A stretch of DNA of 64,000 bases, from NCBI GenBank assembly GCA_034440575.1, contig JAOTOL010001624.1, positions 636,001-700,000 of the forward strand. Reading direction: 5' to 3'. Of the stretch, positions 1 through 17,825 are shown one piece after another. This DNA is from Imbricaverruca yamaguchii. Lineage: Eukaryota; Arthropoda; Thecostraca; Neoverrucidae. Each line of letters opens with the position of its first letter. The stretch's first letter is position 1. The notes below the pieces were generated by a model. The model saw only the letters and a list, made by a program, of their open reading frames with translations, was not told the DNA's origin and searched no databases. The translations under genes and the position numbers were made by a program.

Positions 1-1100
1 GTGCGCGAAACGCGGCGAAAATATCTGGCTTGACGTGATGTAAATCCCCAAATTTCTTCCTTGTTTTGATGTGCCTTGTTTTGATGTGATTTTCTTTGTC
101 ACGGGTGGCCAGGTCCGGCGAACCTGTCTGCGTCCCTGGGTGACTACTTACTGTTAGCAGCCCGGGTAGGTTATTTCGTGTTGTGCTTTTATAGCCTAGT
201 CGCACTTCCACTTCGCAACTGCATTTCTTCATTAACTTTAAAAATAGTGGGCCAAAGTCATAATGCTTTTGGTTCTTTTGTAGACAGATGTGGTTCTTTG
301 ATAACCAGATGTGGTAGCCAGATGTGGTGGCCAGATGTGGTGACCATGGAAGCATTTATTGGTCGTTGCTCGTCAAGTATCACAAAATGTCATCGATAAG
401 GCAGCGTATGGTGCGCTCGGTGCTTCCAACAAGGTTCATAAGCAAAAGACTCGCAAACGATCTGGAACTGGACGGGAAGATACCCCAGATGTGCCCAGAT
501 GTGCCCAGATGTGCCCAGATGTGCTCAAACGTGCCAGCAAGGCTCATAAAGCCAAATGGGCAACCTTGTTTAGAAGCGAATGCTCACACGTTAACTGATG
601 TGATCTCCTTCCCATGAGTACTTTATTAAATTATCTGTACACCCTTCAGAAGTAACACCACACCTATGTGTACATTCGCATAGATTCATGTTCACATGTG
701 TCATCATGATGGACCAAACTAGAAAAGTTTGCTCTACATGCAGACCCAACTTTTGCCACAATGTTACCTTATCAATTAATGGTTCTGAAAATCCAACCAC
801 CGATCCGGCAGCTTCATTCTTTGAGATCGAGGGAATGCAAATCTGTAGTGAATACTTAGATATCATGATGGCAATGGCAAGCAAACATGCCAACGGAAGA
901 ATCTGCACATCGGATTGAGAAGTGGATTTACCTCAAACCATATCGGTGGATTTGAGACTGTCTGGTGATCTATTGGCCTCTGAGTCGGGTGATCCCTGTT
1001 AGCGGTAAACATAAAGGAAGGGGTGGGGGAAGAGGGGATACACTTACGCATATGAAAGGAAGTTGTTTATACGGCTGGCAAACTGCATCGACGCCGCTGC
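1..1100. other. Non-coding stretch, no gene recognised
   Basis: I see no exon with convincing splice sites or a protein family here. Open frames are short and their composition is not coding-like. The only local structure is two short tandem repeats around the motif AGATGTGG (308-349) and CCCAGATGTG (484-526). Confidence 0.4.
484..526. repeat. Short tandem repeat, 10-bp unit
   Basis: The decamer CCCAGATGTG is repeated about four times. A related AGATGTGG repeat lies at 308-349, so the two are probably remnants of one simple repeat. Confidence 0.8.
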
Positions 1101-1101
1101 G

Positions 1102-1515
1102 AGTCCCGAGGTATTTACAGCTGCAACATGGGGTAGTACGGCCGACGAAGACCATGGTCCGCTGGGGGTCCCGGGGTATTTACAGCTGCAACATGGGGTA
1201 GTACGGCCGACTAAGACCATGGTCCGCTGGGGGTCCCGAGGTATTTACAGCTGCAACATGGGGTAGTACGGCCGACTAAGACCATGGTCCGCTGGGGGTC
1301 CCGAGGTATTTACAGCTGCAACATGGGGTAGTACGGCCGACTAAGACCATGGTCCGCTGGGGGTCCCGGGGTATTTACTGTTGCAACATGGTGTAGTACG
1401 GCCGGCTAAGACCATGGTCCGCTGGGGGTCCCGAGGTATTTGCAGCTGCAGCTCAGTACAGTACGGCCAACTAACTGAGACCATGGTCCACTGGGAGTTC
1501 CGATGTATTTAGCAC
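1102..1515. repeat. 65-bp minisatellite, about 6 copies
   Basis: Units start with GTCCCGAGGTATTTACAG and recur at 1102, 1168, 1233, 1298, 1363 and 1428. The first copies are nearly identical and the last ones decay, ending around 1515. No exon junction is recognisable at either edge. Confidence 0.92.
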
Positions 1516-1744
1516 CAGGGTGCAGAACAGCCGATAACTGGGACAATGTTCCGCTGCGTACACTCGAATACCCCAAAACTGCTCAGAAGTTCAGAAGTGG
1601 GGGTGTATGGACACCTCCTTACATGCGGTAATCTAAGTAATAACTATATCAAGCAACGTTGGGAAAGCGAATACAAGTGTGCATTTTCTTTCGCACGAGC
1701 AGTGTTTCCGACGCACAAAAGCGCCTTACTGGGTTCGGGGCATA

Positions 1745-2005
1745 TCACATTGCCAGGTGATGCCAACTGACCACATGGCCAGGTGACACCAGCTAAGCAC
1801 ATGGCCAGGTGACACCAGCCGGTCACATGGCCAGGTGACACCAGCCGGTCACATGACCAGGTGACACCAGTTGGTCACATGACCAGGTGACACCAGCTGA
1901 CCACATGGCCAGGTGACACCAGCCGGTCACATGGCCAGGTGACACCAGCTGACCACATGGCCAGGTGACACCAGCCGGTCACATTGCCAGGTGACACCGC
2001 CCGAT
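1745..2005. repeat. 26-bp minisatellite, about 10 copies
   Basis: The unit reads CACATGGCCAGGTGACACC followed by an AGCCGGT or AGCTGAC variant. Copies alternate between these two variants at one or two positions. Confidence 0.92.
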
Positions 2006-2251
2006 TACATGCCCGGTTGGCTCTGGGCAGGGTGGGAGCACTGCCGTACGGTTTGCGCTTGTTCGATAAAGCGGCCGGACGGAGGGGAGGGGAGGGGAGG
2101 GGGCTCTGTGACCGCTTTCGGGTCGGAGTCTGTCACGTCACGCGTGTGACAGACCCCAGCACCCGACCACTGCCAGGTAAACGCAGCGGCCCAGGCGCAG
2201 TCACGTGACCAGACAACTCGGACACGTGCCGGTACGGCACACCCATGCCAC

Positions 2252-2352
2252 CGAGAGAGGGAGAGATACAGAGAGAGAGAGAGGGAGGGAGAGAGAGAGA
2301 GAGAGAGGGAAGGAAGGAGAGAGAGAGAGAGAGGGAGGGAGAGAGAGAGAGA
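2252..2352. repeat. GA-rich low-complexity tract
   Basis: Purine-only GAGAGA/GGGAGGGA sequence about 100 bp long. Confidence 0.9.
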
Positions 2353-2359
2353 CGCGCGC

Positions 2360-5300
2360 ATGCTAGAAGTTGTTCCTCACTCATGAATTAATGCCTAATT
2401 ACACCAAATGAGATTCGCTGAATCAGCGATTATATTCGCCCTCCTATTGACTAGCTGCTGCTACTACTACGCTGCATGGCGTGCCAGTTGTCCAGTGCTT
2501 GTGTGGAAACATATGTGAAACCACGGGCAATTCATATATACAAGTTGGATGAAATGAGCTAAATAATTGGAATTTATGCATGTAGTTCCCCGCGTATCAC
2601 CCTCTCGACGTCTATAATAATGGAGTTTGGTTTTTGTGCGGTGGCTAATTTGGTTAGATCGATAATTTCCCGTCGGATCATCAGCATATTACAACAGCTG
2701 ACGCGAGCGTCTGGCCCAGCACGCGTCAGCTGACTAGCACGCGACTGCCGCCGCTGTCCGTTCTCTTCGCGCGCGTGCCCGGTCGACAGCTGGTCTATGG
2801 GGTCACATGCCGTGGCCGGGCAGGATATGCAGCGGCGGATACTGCTGGAAACACCCGGGCAAAATAAGCGAGGAACTATAGCTGGAACAGGAAACAATGA
2901 GGCCATTGCGCGATGTGTCGACCAAACACTTTCGAATTTGTGGACTTTCGAATTTCCGGTAAATTTGTAGTTAGACAAAAATTTGTGTACAGAGTAGTCC
3001 TGTACAAGTTGAACTCATATTCACGTTCAGCGTCACCGCTTACTGACAGGTTGTCCGTAGGCTTATCCTCGAATCTAGATGTGACGACGTAATTTTACTT
3101 CAGAACATCAGGTGGTCTGGTGATCGAAGCATCTGACCATGTTCCACCTTGCTGGCCTACAACAAGAATTACAATTATGCCACCTGTAGGCATCATTTGC
3201 ATGTAGGTACAGTCGAATCCCTATTGTACTGCAAGCGCTTATGGCACGGTATGCATGGCATGCCCAGAAATCATCAACATTTTCGCAAACTTTTGTAGTT
3301 TCATTGTTCACGTTTTAGACACTCCCTGCATATTGACATTTAGCTAGCTAGTCATTTGGCTTTAGGGCGCTTCGACCAGGATTGATCAATCGCGCCTAGA
3401 ATATTGCATATTGTTACACATTACTGCACTGTACTGGACAATAGATCGATGCTATAGAACATGGAAATATATGTCAGCAAGTGAGAACTTCTATTTTCAA
3501 CTGGCGCACGTGTAGCCCTCTAATGCAGCCCTTGTAGTTTCCCGAACAAGTGTGGAACATTTCATGATCACCATACTGTCGTAGCTTATTTCCGTATGAT
3601 GACGTAATTTTGCGTCAGAACATCTGATGATTGCTTACGACAAGTATTGAATGCCATCAAACATGACAACGATTCAGTCTGATCATATTCGACTATGCAC
3701 AACAAGAAGTACAATTATGCTTTATTTCCACCCGCAGAGCACTTTATTTACATGGACGTACAGACGAACACCTATTACCAGTCACTCTTTGTCACGTTGC
3801 ACTCGAGGAGTGCCCGGAAGCATCATTTCCACAACTTTCACATGGCTTCCTTGTGCCTTCTTGGGACACTGCGCATGTGAACATTGGGACACTGTGCTGT
3901 GCAATGATACATATATGCTAGGCGAACGAAAGCAGTTCAAACGGCGTCGATTTGGCTTTGATGACCAAATCGGTACAAACGGCGTCGATTACGAAGTTCG
4001 CCCAAACCGAACTTAGTGGGTGAACATGGAATCTGAAGTCGTGAGAATGGAAAAAAAATCTTCGAAAATTTTCCCCAAAATTAAAATGTTAAATCTTGTA
4101 TTTTTGCACGATGTGTGAAATAGGACATTTCCAGGTCCTTTCCTGTTATTTGTGGTGACTACAACGCCTTGTAGGGCATCGAATCTGGTAATAAAACCGC
4201 GACAAACAGCTTGGATTTCCAGGAAGTGGTTTTTAAGATGGTAAATATCAATTGACACATGACTGGAACGGCATCTGAAGAACTTGTCATGATGCATCAC
4301 TTTGTACTAGGATATTTCATTTTTAGTCTGTAAATATTTTTAATGAGCATATTTTGAAGTTGCAGGTGAAATTCAGAACGTTATAGGGCTCTCAACATGG
4401 TATATTTCAGATTCTTCTCAACACGTACAGATAGCTAGCAACCAACGGAACATATTTTCTTTGATGGAAAATTAATTTGGAATTAAAATACTTCCGCAAG
4501 ATAATTGTTTTTCTTTCGTAAACTTTGGCCTGCATTGCTCTCTGATCCTGTTTTTGTGTGAAAGTTACTTCAGTGTATTCGTTTTATTGTTGACTGATTT
4601 TTAAGAAAAATGTCTGCAAAACATAGGAGATACAAACAAATCGTAAAATTTATTGCTGAAATTTCACACACAAAGCCACAACTCCGGTAATACGGGGATC
4701 GATCACGTTTTCAACAAGGTCCATTCATAATTCAGAACTATTTTTGTCTTAATGACTTTGTATGGCGACGATAAGGATCGACACCGTGACTACGCACCAT
4801 TGCTTGCAGCGTTTACACACGCCGAAAAAAAATCGCCACGTCCTCTTTCCACCAGGCGTTTTCCTTCTTCAAAACTGAGTGGTACACTGCTCCAATCCTG
4901 CCTATCCTGTTACAGTTTCCTCTCTCATGTAAACTCCTCTGTTGTCCGCTGTTATCACTGCCGGCGCCCTTATCTCCCTCTCGGAACCGCCACCAGGCTG
5001 GATAGCATTTAGCTATGGTATGGAGGGGGTGGGAGGGAAGACATACGCGAGATAAACACCTCGGCTTTTATTTACCTTTAACAAATAGCAATCAGCAGTG
5101 CACACAGACGCAATGCTTTTTCTTTAACACACAATGATAAACCTGCTTAACACTTGATCGTTGACACAAAGTGATCTTCATGCTTGTTCTAGGTACCTAC
5201 CTACCGCGCCAGATTTAATAAGCGGGTAATATAACCTGATTTGATAAGGTCGTGCGGCGTTGTTATCATGTTTGATCGCACACGTTACATGCCAGTTGTT

Positions 5301-6070
5301 CCGAAGTACAACTGCTTCGCTACGCGTAGATAAGCCCACGGGTGACTTGTTGGTAATTGGTGACCTTGTAATTCTAGATGTTTTTTTTTTTAAAGCAGAC
5401 AAGAATATCTGCATTAAAAAGATATAATTGTTTTTCTTTTCTTTCGAAAATGTGTTCCAATTATGTGTCTGCATGCCATCGTTCTACCTGGTGCAGCTTT
5501 CCAATGGAAGAAGGCTTACACGAATGCCGTCCTGCCCGGAAAACGCAAACTCCCAATAAGTAATGTATAGCGGACGGCTATGTCGAATATTTATAAGGAC
5601 GTATTTTTTCGTTTTTGTTTCTTCTGTGAAATCATGCCCACTTTCATTTCCGCCGTCAAGTACATTAATTTTGAGGAGGTAGGGGTCACAGGAGTTCACG
5701 AGGTCCAGAGGTCGAAGGTGAGAAATATTGGTATTTTGTGTCGGGAATGCTTCAGTTCGTCCTTTTCTTCTGAAGCACGTATCATTTGCCACCAGTTCCG
5801 CTTCTTACCGATGAGATATCAATCGTCAAACCCACCCACGTTGTTTGACCTTAAAATAATTTCGGAGGCAATAGTTCAAGAACCATTGGTCGAATCGAGC
5901 TGAAATTTATGCAGCCGTATTCAGAACCAAACACTACACTGAGCAAATTTTGGTCTGAATAAAAATATATGGGGTAAAGTGCGTTGGCCGATCTGTCGTG
6001 GAACGCAGACACGGAGACTTGAGCCTCTTCCAAGTAATTTTAACTGGGAAGGAGAAGTCGAGTGGCAACC
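2360..6070. other. AT-richer non-coding stretch with one diverged duplication
   Basis: No recognisable gene. Segments near 3085-3230 and 3599-3775 share blocks in the same order (GACGTAATTTT-CAGAACATC, then ACAACAAGAA-TACAATTATGC). This indicates an old direct duplication or two copies of one dispersed repeat. The minus-strand open frame at 2574-2978 (134 codons) resembles no family I know. Confidence 0.4.
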
Positions 6071-6072
6071 GT

Positions 6073-6272
6073 GGGACCACCATCCAAGGACCACCATCCA
6101 AGGACCACCATCCAGGGACCACCATCCAAGGACCACCATCCAAGGACCACCATCCAAGGACCACCATCCAGGGACCACCATCCAAGGACCACCATCCAGG
6201 GACCACCATCCAAGGACCACCATCCAGGGACCACCATCCAAGGACCACCATCCAGGGACCACCATCCAAGGA
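6073..6272. repeat. 14-bp minisatellite, about 14 copies
   Basis: The unit is GGACCACCATCCAA, with an A/G change in some copies (CCAGG). Open frames in all phases are a by-product of the repeat. Confidence 0.95.
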
Positions 6273-6361
6273 CATCAAACTCCGTCCCCACCCCACCCAC
6301 AGCAATGCTGAGACAGTGGGAACGGCCATTGGCCCGGAGGGAGGGGCAACGTCATGACAGA

Positions 6362-6402
6362 CAGAGAGAGAGAGGGAGAGAGAGAGAGAGAGAGAGAGAG
6401 GC
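6362..6402. repeat. (GA)n tract
   Basis: A simple GAGAGA tract. Confidence 0.9.
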
Positions 6403-6501
6403 ACTCTCCCCATTCCCGCGCCAACTTACATGTTGGAGATCCTTCCGGAGACGGGCATACATATAAACTGCATGTATTCCTAATGGTTGTGGTAATGCAA
6501 G

Positions 6502-6623
<122 letters not shown>

Positions 6624-6628
6624 ATACA

Positions 6629-6629
<1 letters not shown>

Positions 6630-6697
<68 letters not shown>

Positions 6698-6720
6698 TAT
6701 AGATAGATATATATACATAC
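6630..6720. repeat. (TA)n microsatellite
   Basis: About 30 TA dinucleotides, then an imperfect ACATATATATAGATAG tail. Together with the CA tract it forms a compound microsatellite. Confidence 0.97.
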
Positions 6721-6770
6721 ATGCATATATATCGGGAACATTAATGTCTACGCGTGCTGCCTGTACCTCA

Positions 6771-7194
6771 CCATGACATCATGACGTCACTCACGCCTCG
6801 CAATGACATCATGACGCCAGTGACGGCTCGTAATGACGTCATGACGCCAGTGACGGCTCGCAATGACGTCATGACGCCAGTGACGCCTCGCAATGACGTC
6901 ATGACGCCAGTGACGGCTCGTAATGACGTCATGACGCCAGTGACGGCTCGCAATGACGTCATGACGCCAGTGACGGCTCGTAATGACGTCATGACGCCAG
7001 TGACGGCTCGCAATGACGTCATGACGCCAGTGACGGCTCGCAATGACGTCATGACGCCAGTGACGGCTCGTAATGACGTCATGACGCCAGTGACGGCTCG
7101 CAATGACATCATGACGCCAGTGACGGCTCGCAATGACATCATGACGCCAGTGACGGCTCGCAATGACATCATGACGCCAGTGACGCCTCGCATT
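6771..7194. repeat. 30-bp minisatellite carrying CRE palindromes
   Basis: Fourteen 30-bp units of the form TGACGTCATGACGCCAG followed by TGACGGCTCGCAA. Ten copies hold the perfect palindrome TGACGTCA, the consensus cAMP-response element bound by CREB/ATF bZIP factors; five hold TGACATCA. Sites are spaced exactly 30 bp, about three helical turns. The array lies just downstream of the stop codon of the candidate exon at 7437-7651. Confidence 0.95.
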
Positions 7195-7436
7195 CGTCCT
7201 TGGAGGTCCAGTTCGCTTCTTGATTAGGCATGGTGCCATCACAATGAGCGCTGTGCAGCCGGTGCACTGAACAATGCGCTCAATATCAGGTAGCCGCATA
7301 TTCGGAACAATGCAGTTGCACAGGCTCCTGGGCCTTGCAGTGGTAATTAGCTGCGATTGCGAACATACCGTGTGCCGACGGCGTGCCACTTCGGCGCTGG
7401 CTTCGGCGCTGGCTTCGTTTCCGCGCCGGCCGCTAC

Positions 7437-7651
7437 TCAGCGAATGTGCATGTCGAGGTTGCTTATGAAACCGACGGGCAGAAAAACGTAGCCTCGCGTG
7501 GTGCCTGCGGACCGGCGGCTGGGGCGGTGTCTGATCACGGAGCTGACCTGCACGATCGTGTCCCACGGGTCTCGCGGCACGTGCCTCGGCCGCGAGGCCC
7601 GTCCGTACTCAGGGAAATAACTCGGGTCGCGGTGCCAGAGCTCAACCACAG
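7437..7651 (-). CDS. Candidate terminal exon of an unrecognised gene
   Basis: Read on the minus strand, a pyrimidine-rich tract (7654-7700) ends in CAAG. It is followed by an open frame of about 70 codons that begins VVELWHRDPSYF, ends SNLDMHIR and stops at TGA (7439-7437). Third positions are mostly G or C, as in the tubulin exons, and the composition looks like ordinary protein. I recognise no domain. No partner exon was found; upstream on this strand lies a 1.5-kb minisatellite. It could be a chance open frame in GC-rich DNA. Confidence 0.4.
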
Positions 7652-8046
7652 CTTGGGCCGGGGCCAACCCGAGAGGGGAATACAAGGAAAACATAGCCCC
7701 CGCCCCCTCCCCACCCCAATAGAAGGGTGGCGCCCCTCTAACTGGAGAAAGGTGCGCCTTCAGGGATACTGCACGAGTGTCTCTGAGTGACGAGTGCACT
7801 CCACCCTACCTCCTCCTTGAAATCGTCCCAATCAATAGCGTCACGGGTGCTGATTTCTGAAACTTATTGGGGGGGGGGGATACATGAAGACAATGGGCAG
7901 GCCCAAATGGACTGGGGACACACGCCATAGGGTCCCATGTAAAGGGTTTATATTATTTGTGGTGGGGGGCAAAGACAACATTGAGGCGGAACTTGTACCC
8001 TCTTTGTTTTGCTAAACACAGCTAGATGGCACCCTCAGTTAAAGAC

Positions 8047-9556
8047 TCCTCCGGGCAATGGTGCCTCGGGGCAATGGTGCCTCCGGGCAATGGTGCCTCC
8101 GGGCAATGGTGCCTCCGGGCAATGGTGCCTCCGGGCAATGGTGCCTCGGGGCAATGGTGCCTCCGGGCAATGGTGCCTCCGGGCAATGGTGCCTCCGGGC
8201 AATGGTGCCTCGGGGCAATGGTGCCTCCGGGCAATGGTGCCTCGGGGAAGTGGTGCCTCTGGGCAATGGTGCCTCGGGGAAGTGGTGCCTCCGGGCAATG
8301 GTGCCTCGGGGAAGTGGTGCCTCCGGGCAATGGTGCCTCGGGGAAGTGGTGCCTCCGGGCAATGGTGCCTCGGGGAAGTGGTGTCTCCTGGCAATGGTGT
8401 CTCCGGGCAATGGTGCCTCCGGGCAATGGTGCCTCGGGGAAGTGGTGCCTCTGGGCAATGGTGCCTCGGGGAAGTGGTGCCTCCGGGCAATGGTGCCTCG
8501 GGGAAGTGGTGCCTCCGGGCAATGGTGCCTCGGGGAAGTGGTGCCTCCGGGCAATGGTGCCTCGGGGAGGTGGTGCCTTCGGGCAATGGTGCCTCGGGGA
8601 AGTGGTGCCTTCGGGCAATGGTGCCTCCGGGCAATGGTGCCTCGGGGAAGTGGTGCCTCCGGGCAATGGTGCCTCGGGGAAGTGGTGCCTCCGGGCAATG
8701 GTGCCTCGGGGAAGTGGTGCCTCCGGGCAATGGTGCCTCGGGGAAGTGGTGCCTCCGGGCAATGGTGCCTCGGGGAAGTGGTGCCTCCGGGCAATGGTGC
8801 CTCGGGGAAGTGGTGTCTCCTGGCAATGGTGTCTCCGGGCAATGGTGGTGCCTCCGGGCAATGGTGCCTCGGGGAAGTGGTGCCTCCGGGCAATGGTGCC
8901 TCGGGGAAGTGGTGCCTCCGGGCAATGGTGCCTCGGGGAAGTGGTGCCTCCGGGCAATGGTGCCTCGGGGAAGTGGTGCCTCCGGGCAATGGTGCCTCGG
9001 GGAAGTGGTGCCTCCGGGCAATGGTGCCTCGGGGAAGTGGTGCCTCCGGGCAATGGTGCCTCGGGGAGGTGGTGCCTTCGGGCAATGGTGCCTCGGGGAA
9101 GTGGTGCCTCCGGGCAATGGTGCCTCCGGGCAATGGTGCCTCGGGGAAGTGGTGCCTCCGGGCAATGGTGCCTCGGGGAAGTGGTGCCTCCGGGCAATGG
9201 TGACTCGGGGAAGTGGTGCCTCCGGGCAATGGTGCCTCGGGGAAGTGGTGCCTCCGGGCAATGGTGCCTCGGGGAGGTGGTGCCTTCGGGCAATGGTGCC
9301 TCGGGGAAGTGGTGCCTCCGGGCAATGGTGCCTCGGGGCAATGGTGCCTCCGGGCAATGGTGCCTCCGGGTAATGGTGCCTCGGGGCAATGGTGCCTCCG
9401 GACAATGGTGCCTCCGGGCAATGGTGCCTCGGGGCAATGGTGCCTCCGGGCAATGGTGCCTCCGGGCAATGGTGCCTCCGGGTAATGGTGCCTCGGGGCA
9501 ATGGTGCCTCTGGGCAATGGTGTCTCCGGGCAATGGTGCCTCCGGGAAGTGGTGCT
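8047..9556. repeat. 16-bp minisatellite, about 94 copies
   Basis: The unit is TGCCTCCGGGCAATGG, with a second type reading TGCCTCGGGGAAGTGG. The two types alternate regularly through the middle (8240-9310) and the array edges hold the first type only. Because 16 is not a multiple of 3, all frames cycle through the same peptide, which explains the very long open frames on both strands. Confidence 0.97.
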
Positions 9557-9719
9557 CGATCACACGACGGTTCTCATAACAACAACGGAATTATTGGTGG
9601 ATCACGGGTCCGTCCCTCAGCCTAGGTCACAGCCCAAACCTCCGCCCGTGCTGATACTCCCGAGCTGGATCATTGCTCAGGCCACTGCAACATATACCGG
9701 CTCACTACACTTGAGCTGG

Positions 9720-9832
9720 ATCACAGCCCTGGTCACGGCCCAGGTCACGACCTGGCTCACAGCCCAGGTCACGACCTGGCTCACAGCCCTGGTCACGGCC
9801 CAGGTCACAACCTGGCTCACAGCTCACAGTCA
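9720..9832. repeat. Short tandem repeat around GGTCACGGCCCAGGTCACGA
   Basis: About three imperfect copies of a 30-40 bp unit built from CCTGGCTCACAGCC and GGTCACGGCCCAGGTCAC. Confidence 0.75.
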
Positions 9833-9911
9833 TGACACCAGAGCTGAGTCAAAGCCTGGCGAACCCGGAGTGATTGTAACCAGTGGGGTAGGCAGGATTT
9901 GGTCCTGGGAT

Positions 9912-10165
<254 letters not shown>

Positions 10166-10476
10166 GCAGTTCGTGGCACCCAAATGAGGCGAGGCAGAAC
10201 AAAATCTCCGGATTTCGACCAGTATTTTAGTACTGTATATAATAAGTGCCCATTATTATTTTATGGTAAGATGAGCATCAACAACATAATTTGGCGCCGC
10301 AAAGTGCCAAGTCTATCACCATCGTTCCGGAGTCATTGGATTTCAGCCCTATCCCTCCTGCTCGAATGCTTCCGAAATTGCCGGGAAGTTTTCACATATA
10401 AAATGGCTGGAAATATAATCATGTATTCATATATCATTGATGTCATATATGTCCATTTCATAACCCGAAATGGCTG

Positions 10477-11830
<1,354 letters not shown>

Positions 11831-11905
<75 letters not shown>
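11831..11905. repeat. (TA)n microsatellite
   Basis: About 37 AT dinucleotides, ending in TATAGGGGC as does the tract at 9916-10162. Confidence 0.97.
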
Positions 11906-11908
<3 letters not shown>

Positions 11909-13310
11909 GCGTGATCTCTGACCCGAAGAGATCACGCTGGATGTTAATAATGGTACCTGCTAATGAGCTATGCAGTGGTAATGGTATTATTTTATACGAT
12001 GCTTCATTTCCAAAGCGACAGAACTTCGTCGAATCGTCATCACTGCCTGGAAATTGGAGAAAATACTAATAATCAAACTTGAAGCTCATAGTGGTGGTGG
12101 TGGTGGTGTGAGTGAATACTTAGCATAACCGTGCTTTTGGTTACATGACAATTCGCTGTACAATTACAGACCTTCACACCTCCACAAATTGAAGCAGAAC
12201 AATGGGGAATGATCTCTACCCCGCATTTCAAGAACTGAATAATGAAGATCTTGCACCCTTCTAAGTTATCTCTCCTTTCCTACTCTCAAACAATTTTCGC
12301 CTTCGGAAACTTACCCAGTACACGCCTGAAGATGCGTGTGGAGGGGGGACGGAGCTGCATTCCTCATGTTTGTGGATGTCTAGCATGAGCCATAGGCATT
12401 TCATGAATTTCTAAGTGGCCCTGCCAATTAGGTCGTCAGATCTTCCGAGGATATGGAAAATTTGGAATTTGGTGAAATGAATTATTTTCCATAATTTGTA
12501 GCAAATTTGCAATGATACTGACCATTTTACGAAATTCAGCCAGTTTGCGGCTCTGAGCCACCCGCTAAGTCCCCATCTGGCGTCTCTGCTATTGACCTCA
12601 CCCTATCATATTGCCTCATAGATTCCACATGGAACGCTGTCGACTTGACCGACCAAAACCACCCTTGCTTGGGTCCTAATAGCTAATACATGCATTGCCG
12701 CCCGGCATAGACAAGCAAAATTACTTCTCAAACTTTGATTCGGAACACAGAAAGGTGCGTGAGTTGACACTCAGCGTGTTCTACATACCATAATCAATTC
12801 GATGGTGATCTTCCATGCATGCTTCAACTCAGACTGACCAGCCGTACGCCTCAGGTTCCAGCACATCGTGATATATTCCACACCCACTGAATGGCAGAAC
12901 GAACACCACTCGCAGTCTTCCGGTGTATTCAAAGCACACACGCATCAACAGGGATGAGCGACGCGTTCCTCTTGACTTTGCTTGAACGAATGGAAACCTG
13001 GGTCCACGAAAATACTGTAAAAAATGCACGACAGCCTTCTCACATTCTGACTTCCATAGCACAAACTTGGACATCACCGCAATCGCATCTGCACTGCACT
13101 GCACTGTCAGCGGTCTCAACATATAAGGCAATTTCGGAAAGTGCCACTCGCGCACGTCCTGCCGGGATCTCAGCTACGGCTTCTAACTAGTTATCCATCG
13201 GAGATCGACTTCACACGCACAGTGCAGCACGGAATTGGCGGAGGGTGTCGGCGCGGGTAGGCAGAGTATCTCAGGCATCGAGGATCCCCATCGTCCCGGC
13301 AGGCCATCGG
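11906..13310. other. Non-coding stretch, no gene recognised
   Basis: No repeat family or exon recognised. The 108-codon minus frame at 12829-13155 shows no domain. Confidence 0.35.
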
Positions 13311-13895
13311 CTGACCAGTCCGCAGATCGCCGACTCGCCGGTCCGCAGATCGCCGGCTCGCCGGTCCACAGATCGCCGGTCCGCAGATCGCCAGCTCGCC
13401 GGTCCGCAGATCGCCGGCTCGCCGGTCCGCGGATCGCCGGCTCGCCGGTCCGCAGATCACCGACTCGCCGGTCCGCAGATCACCGGTCCGCGGATGGCCG
13501 GTCCGCAGATCACCGACTCACTGGTCCGCAGATCACCGACTCGCCGGTCCGCAGATCACCGACTCGCCGGTCCGCGGATCGCCGGCTCGCCGGTCCGCAG
13601 ATCGCCGGCTCGCCGGTCCGCAGATCGCCGGCTCGCCGGTCCGCAGATCGCCGGCTCGCCGGTCCGCGGATCGCCGGCTCGCCGGTCCGCAGATCACCGA
13701 CTCGCCGGTCCGCAGATCGCCGGCTCACCGGTCCGCAGATCGCCGACTCACTGGTCCGCAGATCGCCGGTCCGCAGATCGCCGGTCCGCAGATCGCCGGT
13801 CCGCAGATCGCCGGTCCGCAGATCGCCGGCTCGCCGCTCCGCAGATCGCCAGCTCACAGGTCCACAGATCACTGGCTCACCGATCCGCAGATCGC
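13311..13895. repeat. 23-bp minisatellite just 3' of alpha-tubulin
   Basis: The unit is CCGCAGATCGCCGGCTCGCC plus GGT; a shorter 15-bp form (CCGCAGATCGCCGGT) is clustered at 13760-13820. The array begins about 90 bp beyond the tubulin stop codon, so it probably lies in or just after the 3' UTR. I see no AATAAA or ATTAAA on the minus strand between the stop codon and the array. Confidence 0.93.
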
Positions 13896-13984
13896 CATCG
13901 GGCACGCCCACAGTCGAGAGGCAAGTCATGGACTAGGAGCAGTGCTGAGTGCAGGCATACGAGACGAAAGGCGGCGCGGACCGA

Positions 13985-17825
<3,841 letters not shown>

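Noticed and set aside
2574..2978. 134-codon minus-strand frame
   Set aside because: No domain, no splice or promoter signals, and composition not clearly coding.
6771..7194. CRISPR array (30-bp regular repeats)
   Set aside because: There are no unique spacers; the unit is contiguous. The DNA is eukaryotic.
8009..9579. Open frames of up to 517 codons on both strands (peptide repeats such as [13 protein letters not shown])
   Set aside because: All frames are open because the 16-bp unit lacks stops in any phase. There is no promoter, splice context or non-repetitive coding part.
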